Origin: Streptomyces deccanensis
Lineage (GTDB): Bacteria; Actinomycetota; Actinomycetes; Streptomycetales; Streptomycetaceae
Length of the DNA: 64,000 nt
Assembly: GCF_022385335.1 (NCBI RefSeq)
Contig: NZ_CP092431.1
Coordinates: 744,001 to 808,000, forward strand
Reading direction: 5' to 3'
Shown here: piece after piece, positions 16,020-24,819 of the stretch
How positions within the stretch are numbered: the stretch's first letter is position 1
Layout of the letters: each line of letters opens with the position of its first letter
The notes under the pieces: generated by a model
Told to the model about the DNA's origin: nothing
The model's input: the letters and a program-made list of their open reading frames with translations, nothing else
Databases searched by the model: none
Translations under genes and position numbers: made by a program

Positions 16020-17004
16020 TCAGGGTGATGACGTTGGCCGGGACGCGGCGGGTGGGTCGTGCTGCCGTTTCTTGATCGCGGGCGAGTATTTAGAGTCCGG
16101 GCGCTTGAGGACCCGTGGCGCAGCGCGGTGACGGCGGGGACCGCTGCCGAGCTTGCGGCGGACCTTCGCCTCCAGCATCGCCAAGAACGAGCCGAGGGTC
16201 GACATCGCGTCCTTGGCCTGGTTGACCACGCTGCGCCGGACGTGCTTGAGGACCTTCACGAAGGAGATCCGGTCGGGATCGATCCGCTCGCCGCCGGCCA
16301 CTCTGACGATGATCCTGTTCAGGCAGTGGTGCACCTCCAGGTGCGCCCAGACCTCCTTACAGGCCAGGGCCGGAGCCGTCGAGGGAAGCACCTGTGCCGA
16401 GCCACGCTGGAACGTTTTGACCTGGCGGTGGGCCGACTCGGCCTCCCACCGCTCGTAGTACAGGGCCGCCAGCTCCGCCGCAGGGTAAGCCTCGATGTGC
16501 GTCAGGTCGGTCAGCAGTCGGATCACTTCGCCGCCGGCGACCCGGTACTCGATCACCCGCACCGTCACCCCGCCGGGATGTGAGGCGTTGACGGCCAGGC
16601 TCATGCGCCCCAGATAGCAGTGTTCGGCAGCATCTTCGTCGGCCTGGACGCGACCGTCGACCGGGCTCGCAGCAGCAGGTGCGCTCCGGCACCCGTATAT
16701 GCCTTCCACAGCTCCACTCCGGAGAAGCTCCGGTCCATGATGACCAGCATCCCGGCTGCCGAACCGGTCATCTGCACCGCCAGTTCCCGCTCGCCCCCGT
16801 TGAAGCCGTCGATCCGGGCGTCGATCGAGGCGTGCGCGCCTGTCTCCGTCAGCGTCACCACCCGCACCTGGGGGAACTCCGCTTCAGCCTTGCGGGCATC
16901 GGTCGGCCCGCCGGAGAACGCCTGGTTCGCCTCGCTGTCCGGCCCGTCCAGCACGAACCCGTCCACCGCGGCCAGCCGCATCCCGCGCCAGAGCGCCCCA
17001 CGGG
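16020..17004 (-). pseudogene. IS4-family transposase fragment inside the ISAzo13 remnant
   Basis: Two overlapping frames encode the central and C-terminal parts of an IS4-type transposase: WRGMRLAAVDGFVLDGPDSE, then VIMDRSFSGVELWKAY. Past a frameshift near 16610 comes YYERWEAESAHRQVK, an exact Y-x2-R-x3-E-x6-K signature. The N-terminal third is missing. It is bordered on both sides by pieces of one ISAzo13 transposase, so it entered that element and both then decayed. Confidence 0.75.
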
Positions 17005-17530
17005 TCCCCGGCAGCCTGGTGGTCATTGGCCCGCTCGTTGATGTCGCGGAACTGACCATCCCGGTCCGGATGCTGGCGGCCCTCGATGGTCTTTGCGTTC
17101 CCCTGCAGGCTGAAGCCCTCCTCACGCAGCAGGTCGGCCACAGTCTCCGCCGAGTCGCGGTGGCCCTGGCCGGCCAGCTCGGAGACCAGATGACGGGTGA
17201 CTTCGTCGTTCAGCGCAGCGGCGACATCGGATCACTCCGCACGTCCGGCTCGACAAGAGGCGGCAGAGCCGGCCGCAGCTCCGGGCCAAGATCCATTACG
17301 CCGCTTGCGGCCGCCGCCTTCCTGGCGAACCCTGCCCAACGGGGCCGCGCTGGACTCCAGTTCAGCCACTCCGCGCGACACGGTGCCCTCACGCACCCCG
17401 GCCGCACGAGCCCCGCCCGGATCCCGCCATGCCCCAGCGACCGGGCCTCCGTCCCTATGGCAACCGGCGCTGACGCTCGTCCAAGTGCGGGAACAGCGCC
17501 TGGGACTTCGCGGCCAGAGCCGCCCCAGCT
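17005..17530 (-). pseudogene. ISAzo13-family transposase, N-terminal remnant
   Basis: Translated pieces follow the ISAzo13 order: LFPHLDERQRR, ELRPALPPLVEPDVR, DPMSPLR, then after a frameshift ETVADLLREEGFSLQGNAK and GRQHPDRDGQFRDINERA. Several frameshifts and an in-frame stop are present. It stops at GDP near 17005, where IS4-type sequence begins. Confidence 0.75.
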
Positions 17531-17992
17531 ACCACAACAAGACGAGCACCCACGGAAACAACGACGTGTTTCTCCGCAGGCCCTGACTACCCGGCCTTGG
17601 ATCAAGCCCACACTGTGGCCGACCAAAAGTGGAGGCAGACCAAGTCCACACATGGGCGTTGGGATCGAGTCGGACTGCACGGGGACCTCGACGCAGACAG
17701 CTCGAAGCATGGCAGCACCATGACGGATACGGTGACGGATCCGCTTCCATCCCTTCATCCCTAACGTCGGGGATGCAGGCAGCTGACAGGGCCCGCCAGG
17801 GCCGGACGTCCCTGTCGTCCATGAGCCTCGTCGGACATAACGGTCCGTCGAGACGCCTGGCACCGCCTGCGCCCGTGAGCATGTCCGCAAGACCAGCCGG
17901 ATCCCCGGACGACCAGCTGACGTCGCTACCAGCACATCGACCTGACTGCGCGCGACAAGCGGACGCAACAGTGGCCTGAAAGGAATATCACC
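17531..17992. other. Intergenic region, nothing recognised
   Basis: About 460 bp between the transposon remnants and the hydrolase gene. Open frames are antisense-like and none resembles a known family. The last bases carry the hydrolase ribosome-binding site (GAAAGGA). Confidence 0.3.
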
Positions 17993-18904
17993 ATGGCAAT
18001 CAGTGCAGAAGCACAGCAGTTCGCGGATTTCCTCGCGAGCACGAACGCCAGAGCGGCCATACCCGGCCTCGACCTGGCCGTCGTCCGCGACATCGTCGAC
18101 TCGAACCACAAGGCGTCGACCGAGCCGGAGGGCGTCACCTACGCCGATGTGGACGCGGGCGGCGTCCCCGCTCTGTGGGCCATCCCGGAGGGCGCCGATC
18201 CCGACAAGGCGCTGCTGCACTTCCACTTCGGCGGATCGGTCGCCGCCTCGATGTACTCGGACCGCAAGGCCGCCGGTCACATCGCGAAGGCGGCCGGCGC
18301 CCGCTCCCTCGTGGTGGACTTCCGTCTGGCGCCCGAACATCCCTACCCTGCCCAGCTCGACGACGCCGAGACGGCCTACCGGTGGCTGCTCTCCCAGGGC
18401 TACGAGCCGCGGAACATCGGCAGCACGGGCCACTCTATCGGCGGCACGCTCGCGGTGATGCTGCCGCTCCGTCTGCTCTCCAAGGGCGAGGCGACCCCCG
18501 GCGCGATCGTCAGCGTCTCGCCGTGGACCGACCTCACCATCCAGAACGCGTCGGTGGACGCGAACGAGGACAACGACAAGATGCTCAGCCGGGCCACCCT
18601 GGAGCTCTTCCGCGGAGCCTGGCTGCAGGACCCCGCCGTGGACTTCACCGACCCCGCGATCAGCCTCGTGAACGCCGATCTGACCGGTCTGCCGCCCACG
18701 ACCCTCCACTACGGCGAGTACGAGACCCTCGCCGACGACGGCGCCCAACTCGGACGCCGCCTCGCGGACTTCAAGGTCACCTCCGAAGTCCACCCGATGC
18801 CCGAGGGACAGCACTCCTTCGTCCTGGGCGCCGGACGCGTACCCGAGGTTGACCAGGCGATCCAGCAGATGGGGCAGTGGCTCCGCAAGCACCTCGGCGC
18901 CTGA
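17993..18904 (+). CDS. Alpha/beta hydrolase, hormone-sensitive-lipase type
   Basis: The 303-aa protein has an oxyanion-hole segment HFHFGGS (residues 76-82), a variant of HGGG, then DFRLAPEHPYPAQLDD, typical of HSL-family esterases. The nucleophile elbow is GHSIGG with Ser148, and a C-terminal His sits in EGQHSF. It probably hydrolyses a small ester or lactone in the cytoplasm. ATG 17993 follows GAAAGGA at a good distance. It stands alone between transposon remnants and a hemerythrin gene. The fold is certain; the substrate is unknown. Confidence 0.9.
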   Translation: MAISAEAQQFADFLASTNARAAIPGLDLAVVRDIVDSNHKASTEPEGVTYADVDAGGVPALWAIPEGADPDKALLHFHFGGSVAASMYSDRKAAGHIAKAAGARSLVVDFRLAPEHPYPAQLDDAETAYRWLLSQGYEPRNIGSTGHSIGGTLAVMLPLRLLSKGEATPGAIVSVSPWTDLTIQNASVDANEDNDKMLSRATLELFRGAWLQDPAVDFTDPAISLVNADLTGLPPTTLHYGEYETLADDGAQLGRRLADFKVTSEVHPMPEGQHSFVLGAGRVPEVDQAIQQMGQWLRKHLGA

Positions 18905-19034
18905 ACAGAAGAACCCTCGCAATCGTCGTGGCCCTCCGCACGGCGGACCACCGGCTTCTGCGCCCGGACCAGTCCCGACTCCCGAGCACGGTCAGCCGTG
19001 CCTAACGGTCCGTTCCGAGTCCTTCCGCATCGTC

Positions 19035-19092
19035 GTCGGCAGGCGGACCCGGACGCCCTCCCCGACCGCCGGGTCCGCGTCCGCCTGCCGAC
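19035..19092. terminator. Long inverted repeat after the hydrolase gene
   Basis: Arms 19035-19054 and 19073-19092 pair over 19 of 20 bases (left arm begins GTCGGCAGGCGGACC) with an 18-nt loop. It lies between two plus-strand genes, 130 bp past the first stop. A terminator is most likely; a mobile-element end is also possible. Confidence 0.5.
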
Positions 19093-19283
19093 GCGGACCC
19101 GCACGAGGAAGCGTGAACCGGCTCGGTCCGCTTCGCACACGTTGAGCAGCGCCCGGGCAGGCAGCCGAATCGGGCACGGCCGACCACATGCCGGTGGCGC
19201 CCACCCCCCCCCAATCGGGCACGTCCGCAGCGTTGCTGCGGAAGGACGTCCTGAGCAGCACAACCCGGCGAAGGAGACGACTG

Positions 19284-19970
19284 ATGACCAAGAATGCCAC
19301 GCCAGGTGACGCCCTGCACGGCCCCGGCCTGACCGACGTTCGCGACATGGTCATGGCACATGACGCGTTCCGTCGTGCCCTGCGCTCCAGTGCGTCTCTG
19401 GTGAGTGCGGTCAACGAGGGTGACCGTAAGCGGGCCGGTGTGGTCGCCGGCCACCTGGAGCTGATGCTCGGCCTGCTGGTCCACCATCACGAGGGCGAGG
19501 ACGTGTTGCTGTGGCCCATGCTGCTGGAGCGTGTGCCCGAGGAACTGGCTCCCCTGGTGCGCCTGATGCAGTCCCAGCACGAAGCGGTGCACGGGATGCT
19601 CGACGAGGTCACCGCCCTGATCCCGCCTTGGCGAGTCAACCCCACCAGCGCGGCCCGCAGCCGGTTGGCCGACCGCGTCGAGCACCTCCTCGTCCTGCTG
19701 GAGGAGCATCTGCGCGACGAGGAGAAGCATCTCCTGCCGGTCGCCGCACGCACCGTCACCCAGCCCGAGTGGGACGCGGTCGCCGAACGCAACCTCAAAA
19801 GCCTGCCGCCCTCCAAGGCCCCCATGGTCTTCGGTCTGTTCATGGAGGTTGGTGACCCGGAGATCATCGCGCAGCAACTCGTCAAGGCGCCTGCGCCTGT
19901 CCGTCTGCTGCTGCGCCTCACCGCCCGCCCCGCCTGGCGTCGCTACCAGGCCCGCGTTTTCGACGCCTGA
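19284..19970 (+). CDS. Hemerythrin-domain protein
   Basis: The 228-aa protein has a four-helix pattern with the spaced His/Glu residues of hemerythrin-like domains: MAHDAFR, HHHEGEDVLLWP, SQHEAVHGML, EEHLRDEEKHLLP. These would bind a di-iron centre for oxygen, NO or redox sensing. A C-terminal extension of about 75 residues contains VFGLFMEVGDPEI and a basic end. ATG 19284 follows AAGGAGA, which rules out the longer upstream frame. Hemerythrin-type fold firm; physiological role unknown. Confidence 0.85.
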   Translation: MTKNATPGDALHGPGLTDVRDMVMAHDAFRRALRSSASLVSAVNEGDRKRAGVVAGHLELMLGLLVHHHEGEDVLLWPMLLERVPEELAPLVRLMQSQHEAVHGMLDEVTALIPPWRVNPTSAARSRLADRVEHLLVLLEEHLRDEEKHLLPVAARTVTQPEWDAVAERNLKSLPPSKAPMVFGLFMEVGDPEIIAQQLVKAPAPVRLLLRLTARPAWRRYQARVFDA

Positions 19971-19977
19971 CGATCAC

Positions 19978-20268
19978 CCGGCCATGCGCAACGTCGTATG
20001 CCTCCAGGACATTGAGGTCGGTGATCTTGCCCAGCCGGGCTCTCATGCCGTGGCGCGCCTGGTGTGCCGTGAGTGCCTCGGCCTGCCCTTCGAGGATGAG
20101 CCGGGCCGCGTCCGGGGTGGTGGTCGTCGGCCGGCCGATGCCCACCACGTCGCATTCGCCAGCCCGCACGGCTCGCTGCATGGCATCACGGGTACGGAAT
20201 CCGCCTGTGACGGCGAGGGGGGATGTCGCCCACGAGCTTGCGAACAGTGCGGGCGTATTTCAGACCGA
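19978..20268 (-). pseudogene. NADH:flavin oxidoreductase (Old Yellow Enzyme) C-terminal remnant
   Basis: Minus-strand frames give VTVGLKYARTVRKLVGDIP, then in another frame MQRAVRAGECDVVGIGRP and DAARLILEG, the C-terminal region of Old Yellow Enzyme-type oxidoreductases. The N-terminal barrel is absent and at least one frameshift is present. The truncation point abuts the start of the broken hydrolase gene at 20271. Confidence 0.6.
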
Positions 20269-20270
20269 CG

Positions 20271-21068
20271 GTGACGACCGGAGTGACGCAGGTGGACGGG
20301 GGTTCGCCTGCACCACGTCCGAGCCGGGGCGGGACCTCCGCTTGTCCTGCTCCACGGCTGGCCGCAGACCTCTGACTGCTGGCGGCCGGTACTGGCGGAT
20401 CTCGCCGCCGACCACACTGCCCTTGCGCCGGACCTGCGCGGATACGGCCTGAGCGACAAGCCAACCACGGGATACGACAAGCGGCGGATGGCCGTCGGCA
20501 TCGCGGGCCTGGTCGACGCGCTCGGCTTCGAGAAAGCCGCCGTCGGGGGCCACGACCGCGGCGCCCGTGTGGGGCACCGCTGGGCGCTGGACCGCCCGGA
20601 GCAGGTGGAGCGGCTGGCCGTGCTCGACATCGTGCCCACCCGGGAGATGGTCCGCCGCCTGGACGCCTCCCTCGCCTCCGGTTACTGGCACCGGCTGTTC
20701 CACATGCAGCCCGATCTGCTCGAACGCCTCGTGGGACGCGACACCCGTGGGTCGACGGTTACGTCCGCGCGTTCTCCCGTCCGGGTGCCCTGCGCGCGGG
20801 CCTGGACGACTACCGCGCCCTGGAGGAGGACACCGCTCTCGACGACATCGACGCCGCCGAAGACCGCCGCCTGACCATGCCGTTGCTGGCACTGTGGGGT
20901 TTCGCGGGGCTGCCTGCCCGCCTGCCGACGCTGGAGATCTGGCGAGCCTGTGCGGACGACGTCACCGGTGCCGAGATCCCGGAGTGCGGTCACTTCATCC
21001 CGGAGGAGCAGCCGGAGGCCCTGCTGGCACATCTGCGGCCTTTCCGGGCCGGCACGACGAACCGCTGA
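20271..21068 (+). pseudogene. Alpha/beta hydrolase, haloacetate-dehalogenase/epoxide-hydrolase-like, frameshifted
   Basis: Three frames join to one protein: MTTGVTQVDG, then VRLHHVRAGAGPPLVLLHGW and DLRGYGLSDKP, the nucleophile elbow GGHDRGARVGHRWA with Asp, then after a second shift VDGYVRAFSRPGAL and MPLLALWGF with the late His in CGHFIPEEQP. The Asp nucleophile in GHDRG is typical of dehalogenases and epoxide hydrolases. Frameshifts lie at the G-run 20298-20302 and near 20748. The homopolymer shift could be an assembly error; the second is harder to explain that way. Confidence 0.7.
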
Positions 21069-21192
21069 GCCTCCACGGTGAGGGAAGCGCTGCCCCTCAG
21101 CCGGTCGAGAGCCGACCCGAAGGGCGCGCTGTCCGAGGGGCCTCGACCACGGTGTGATGACCCCGCACGGCGAACGAACCTGGGCAGGGCAG

Positions 21193-21234
21193 CCGCGGGG
21201 CGGCCTCGCCGTAACCGGCGGGGCCGCCCCGCGG
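21193..21234 (-). terminator. Terminator hairpin after the MFS gene
   Basis: CCGCGGGGCGGCC and GGCCGCCCCGCGG form a perfect 13-bp stem that can extend inward. It lies 9 bp past the MFS stop, and can also serve the plus-strand hydrolase remnant ending at 21068. Confidence 0.75.
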
Positions 21235-21242
21235 TCCGGGCT

Positions 21243-22694
21243 TCAGGTCGCGACCGGGGCGCCGGCCGGAGCACCTCCCGTGGCGAGGCCAGCAGCCGGG
21301 CCGTCGGCCTTGCGCTGCCTGGGCATGAGCAGCGCCACAGCCGCTGCCAGGGCGACGGCACCGGCCCCGAACCAGAGCGCGGGGATCAGCCCGTCCACGA
21401 ACAGTGAGGCCGATCCGTAGCCGCCCTGGGCGGAGAAGACCGCGGCCAGCGCTGCGACGCCGATGGCGCCGCCGACCTCGCGGATCGCGTTGTTGGCACC
21501 GGAGGCGATGCCCTGTTCTTCCGGGCGGACGGTGCTCATGACGAGGTTGGCGCTGGGGGCGAAGAACATGCCCAGGCCGACGCCGCAGACGATCAGCGCG
21601 GGCAGCAGGTGGGTGTAGGCGACGTGGGGGCCGACGGTGATGGCCCAGAGCCCGAGGCCGACGGCGTTCAGGGCCATTCCCGCGGTGACGACGGGTGCGC
21701 CGCCGATGCGGTCGGCCAGTGCTCCGGCCAGCGGTCCGGCGATCATGGGCATGGCGGTCCAGGGCAGCATCCGTACGCCGGCCTGCATCGGTGAGTAGCC
21801 GCCGACGGTCTGCAGGTACTGGCTGAGCAGGAAGATCGACCCGAACATGCCCAGCAGCATCAGAAGGCTGGCGGCGTTGATGGCGCTGAAGGAGCGGTGG
21901 CGGAACAGGCGCATCGGCAGCATCGGGTGCTCGGCGCGCAGTTCGTAGAGGACGAAGCCGGTGAGCATGGCGGTACCGGCGAAGAAGCCGACCAGCACGA
22001 GGGTGCTGGTCCAGCCTTCGGCGTTGCCGCGCACGAGGGCGTAGACGATGCCGAACAGACCGCCGCTGGCCAAAACGGTGCCCACCAGATCGAGGGTCGG
22101 GTTCGGGCCGTGGCTCTCGTTCAGCCGCAGCAGGGCGAGCGGGATCAGCGCCAGACCGAGGGGCACGTTCACCCAGAAGATCCACTGCCAGGACAGGTTC
22201 TCGGTGAGTGCGCCGCCGATGAGCGGTCCGGTGGCGACGGCGATGCCGCTGGCCGCGCCCCAGATACCCAGGGCCGTGCCGCGCCGTTCGGCGGGGACGG
22301 CGGCCGACAGCAGGGTGAGCGTCAGCGGCGTCACGATCGCGGAGCCGACACCCTGCGCCGCACGCGCGGCGATCAGTTCACCCATCCCCGGTGCGAGGGC
22401 GGCGGCGGCCGAGGCCGTGGTGAAGATCGCGAGCCCGAGGGCGAACAGTCTGCGGCGGCCGAAGCGGTCACCGAGGGAAGCACCGAACATGAGCAGCACC
22501 GCGAAGGTGAGGGTGTAGGCGCTCACTGTCCATTCGAGGTCCTCGAGGCCGCCGCCGAGGTCCTCGCGGATGGAGGGGAGAGAGGTGACGACGATCAGGT
22601 TGTCGAGCGCGGTGATGAACCCGGCCATGCTGGTGATGGCCACGGCCCAGAAGGCGCTGCCGCCCCGAACCCGTTGCTTGCGGTGCTGTTTCAT
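21243..22694 (-). CDS. MFS transporter, DHA2 (14-helix) drug-efflux type
   Basis: The 483-aa protein has about 14 hydrophobic helices. Near the start is the DHA2 opening ITALDNLIVVTSLPSIREDL with the Asp of motif D1; the loop motif GASLGDRFGRRR follows, and motif C appears as ATGPLIGGAL. Such proteins export drugs or metabolites by proton antiport. ATG 22694 has GGGGAA upstream. The next gene on the same strand (SDR, 22830) starts further upstream, so they may be co-transcribed. Substrate not predictable. Confidence 0.9.
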   Translation of the reverse strand: MKQHRKQRVRGGSAFWAVAITSMAGFITALDNLIVVTSLPSIREDLGGGLEDLEWTVSAYTLTFAVLLMFGASLGDRFGRRRLFALGLAIFTTASAAAALAPGMGELIAARAAQGVGSAIVTPLTLTLLSAAVPAERRGTALGIWGAASGIAVATGPLIGGALTENLSWQWIFWVNVPLGLALIPLALLRLNESHGPNPTLDLVGTVLASGGLFGIVYALVRGNAEGWTSTLVLVGFFAGTAMLTGFVLYELRAEHPMLPMRLFRHRSFSAINAASLLMLLGMFGSIFLLSQYLQTVGGYSPMQAGVRMLPWTAMPMIAGPLAGALADRIGGAPVVTAGMALNAVGLGLWAITVGPHVAYTHLLPALIVCGVGLGMFFAPSANLVMSTVRPEEQGIASGANNAIREVGGAIGVAALAAVFSAQGGYGSASLFVDGLIPALWFGAGAVALAAAVALLMPRQRKADGPAAGLATGGAPAGAPVAT

Positions 22695-22829
22695 GGCGTT
22701 CCCCGCGTTCCCTGGCAGACGTACTTGGCGACGGAGCAATGGACGTGGACGCCGGCGGGCGACGGCATCGGGTGCGACAGCGGGCATCGGCACCGAGCCC
22801 GCTCGGTGCCGATGCCCGGGTGTCGGCTC

Positions 22830-23525
22830 TCAGGGGAGCTGCGGGTAGAGCACCGAGACGCCCCCCGAAAGGGCTGCCTGTGCCTGGCGGGAGCCGTCGT
22901 CGGCGAGGATCTCGTAGGCGCCGGCGGCGATGCCGTCCACGGCGATGCGGGCGATGTCGGCCGGGTCGGACTTGGCCGCGTCGACGGTGCGGACCATGTC
23001 GGTGTCCATGTAGCCGACGTGCAGTCCGGCCACCCGTATGTTCTGGTCGGCGAGTTGCAGGCGCAGCGTGTTGGTGAGCGACCACTCCGCGGACTTGGCG
23101 GCGCAGTAGGCGCCGAACTCCGGGAAGCTGACCCAGGACAGGCCGGACAGGACGTTCAGGATCGCCCCGCCGCCCGCCGCGATCTGGGGTGCGAAGGCGC
23201 GGGTCACCGTCAGGGTGCCGAGGAAGTGGGTGTCCATCTCCAGACGGATGTCGTCCAGGTCGGCGGTGAGCAGGTCGGCGCCGGTGGAGGAGCCCGCGTT
23301 GTTGACCAGGACGGTCACGTCACCGGTGGCTTTGGCGGCGGCCGCGACGGAGGCGGGGTCGGTGATGTCGATCGCGATCGGCTTGGCGCCGGGCAGGTCG
23401 ACCTGGGCGGGGTTGCGGGCGCCGGCATAGACGGTGGCGCCGCGGCTCAGCAGTTCGGCGGCGAGGGCCCGGCCGAAGCCCCGGTTGGCTCCGGTGACAA
23501 GGGCAGTGCTGGTGGAGAGGTCCAT
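22830..23525 (-). CDS. SDR-family oxidoreductase
   Basis: A 231-aa classical SDR: TGANRGFGRA at the cofactor site, NNAGSS, and the catalytic YCAAK preceded by the Ser of NVLSGLSW. It resembles the SDR at 28067-28795 in sequence and length more than that at 14798. ATG 23525 is supported by a modest AGGAA site; the longer frame to 23603 crosses promoter sequence. The operator-like motif at 23605-23622 lies 80 bp upstream. It may form a transcription unit with the MFS gene 135 bp downstream. Confidence 0.9.
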   Translation of the reverse strand: MDLSTSTALVTGANRGFGRALAAELLSRGATVYAGARNPAQVDLPGAKPIAIDITDPASVAAAAKATGDVTVLVNNAGSSTGADLLTADLDDIRLEMDTHFLGTLTVTRAFAPQIAAGGGAILNVLSGLSWVSFPEFGAYCAAKSAEWSLTNTLRLQLADQNIRVAGLHVGYMDTDMVRTVDAAKSDPADIARIAVDGIAAGAYEILADDGSRQAQAALSGGVSVLYPQLP

Positions 23526-23604
23526 GGAGAGTTCCTGGTGAAGTGAAGTGGAGGGGAGGTGAAGATCAGAGCGCCAAAGGCGTGACCGGGAGGGCCAGTT
23601 CATT

Positions 23605-23622
23605 GTCGTATGATCGTAAGGC
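23605..23622 (+). promoter_or_regulatory. Operator-like motif GTCGTATGATCGTAAGGC
   Basis: Upstream of the SDR gene starting at 23525. It differs at one position from the motif at 26758-26775 and at two from the one at 15646-15663 (minus). Probable TetR-type operator. Confidence 0.55.
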
Positions 23623-23769
23623 TAAGCGGGATGAGCCAGTGATCGCAACCGATCCATGCTTCTGTGATGCCGTCGGGAGGTCGGGACCTGTGCGACACCA
23701 GAGGGTTGCGGGCTGGCGATGCGACCGACGCGCGAGGGGCCACGCCGCGTGCACGGCAGGCCCCTGGTC

Positions 23770-24185
23770 AGGGCGTGACGGAGGCGGACACAGAGCTTGA
23801 CGATCATCTTTCCGATGCTCTCGCCCCGCATCATGGCGAGGAAGGCGTCCAGGGTGTCCTCCAGGCCGTCCCACACGGTTTCGCGATAGCGGAGCCTGCC
23901 CTCGGCGAGCCGGCCGCCGACCTCGCGGACGAAGTCCGGCTGGAGTCCAGCTCTTCGCCGACCATGAACGCCAGGATGGCCGAACGCGTCACGGACAAGT
24001 TCCACAGGTTGCGCGGGCCGACGGCCTTTTCCTCGTTGTACTGGCAGACCATCCCGCACAGGACGATCCGTGCGTGCAGCCTGAGCGCGCCAATGGCGGC
24101 CTCCAGGTGCTCACAGCCGACGTTGTCGAAGAAGACGTCGATACCGTCCGGCGCCGCCTTGGCCAACTCCTCGGAGACCGGCCCG
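23770..24185 (-). pseudogene. NADP-dependent zinc-type oxidoreductase, C-terminal remnant
   Basis: Frames give DGIDVFFDNVGCEHLEAAIG, RIVLCGMVCQYNEE and GPRNLWNL, then after a frameshift near 23950 GGRLAEGRLRYRETVWDGLE and GKMIVKLCV. This is the C-terminal half of YncB/leukotriene-B4-dehydrogenase-like MDR oxidoreductases. The N-terminal half is missing; instead the sequence abuts the repeated block at 24186-24430. Confidence 0.65.
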
Positions 24186-24332
24186 TTCTTGTTGGCCGAC
24201 GTTTACTCGTTCACGGAGGCCCTGGACCGGTCGCGTAGATATGTGCTGCTGAAGAGCGGCGCTTTGGAGCCCGCACCACCAGATCCGCCAATGTCTTGCC
24301 CTGCTTCCGGTTTCGATGATCGCGGTCGTCAT
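24186..24332 (-). pseudogene. Start of a truncated gene (MTTAIIETGSR), copy A
   Basis: From ATG 24332 the first 10-20 codons (MTTAIIETGSRARH) match those from ATG 26315 (MATAIIETGSK). After about 20 codons the frame breaks down. The surrounding 24265-24430 and 26250-26425 are homologous, so this is one of two copies of the same gene start and upstream region, each joined to different dehydrogenase remains. Confidence 0.5.
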
Positions 24333-24395
24333 GTCGTCTCCGCGGTCCGCGTGAGTGCGCTGACCATCCCGACGCTACGGACAGCGAGCTGCCAA

Positions 24396-24419
24396 CGGAT
24401 CGGTCATCGGATCGGTCAC
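24396..24419. repeat. Two tandem copies of a CGGATCGGTCAT unit
   Basis: 12-bp tandem units about 65-90 bp upstream of the truncated minus-strand start and 75-95 bp upstream of the LuxR remnant on plus. The homologous locus at 26379 has three copies. Possibly an operator array in a divergent promoter. Confidence 0.5.
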
Positions 24420-24491
24420 GGAGACAGCGAAGTTCGCAAACGCAGGTAGCGCGAGCGCTCCGGCGGCAGCGGCCATGAAGCTTTCAAGGAA

Positions 24492-24790
24492 ATGGACCTG
24501 TACAGACGGCGCCAGGAGCAGGCAGCCCTTGACCGGATCCTTGACGCCGCTCGTCAGGGCGGCAGGGCGACGCTGATGCTGTGGGGAGACCCGCCCGGCG
24601 TCGGCAAAAAGGCTTTGCTCAACGCGTGGCCGGATCCGCCGTGGCAAACTTCGGCGACCTGCCTGTCGTGGTACTCGTCTTGAGTCGGAGCCGGCCTTCG
24701 CCGCGCTGCACGAACTGCTGTGGCCGGTGGCGGAGTGGATCAGCATGTTCCCGGAGCCGCAGGCCAAGGCCCTGAACGGGGCGCTCGGTT
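24492..24790 (+). pseudogene. LAL-type LuxR regulator, N-terminal remnant
   Basis: MDLYRRRQEQAALDRILDAA matches the start of the intact LuxR gene at 37079 (MDLYGRRLEQAALDRSLDGA), and even the upstream AAGCTTTCAAG is conserved. The Walker A equivalent is damaged (GDPPGVGKKALL) and frames shift repeatedly; later pieces such as FPEPQAKALNGALGS still match. Breaks off before the crotonase gene. A matching middle piece lies at 26437-26715. Confidence 0.75.
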
Positions 24791-24819
24791 CCAGGACGAG
24801 GTCACCACATCGACCCGGT

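Noticed and set aside
21897..23546. 549-codon open frame on plus
   Set aside because: Antisense to the MFS and SDR genes, crosses their promoter region and has no known domain.
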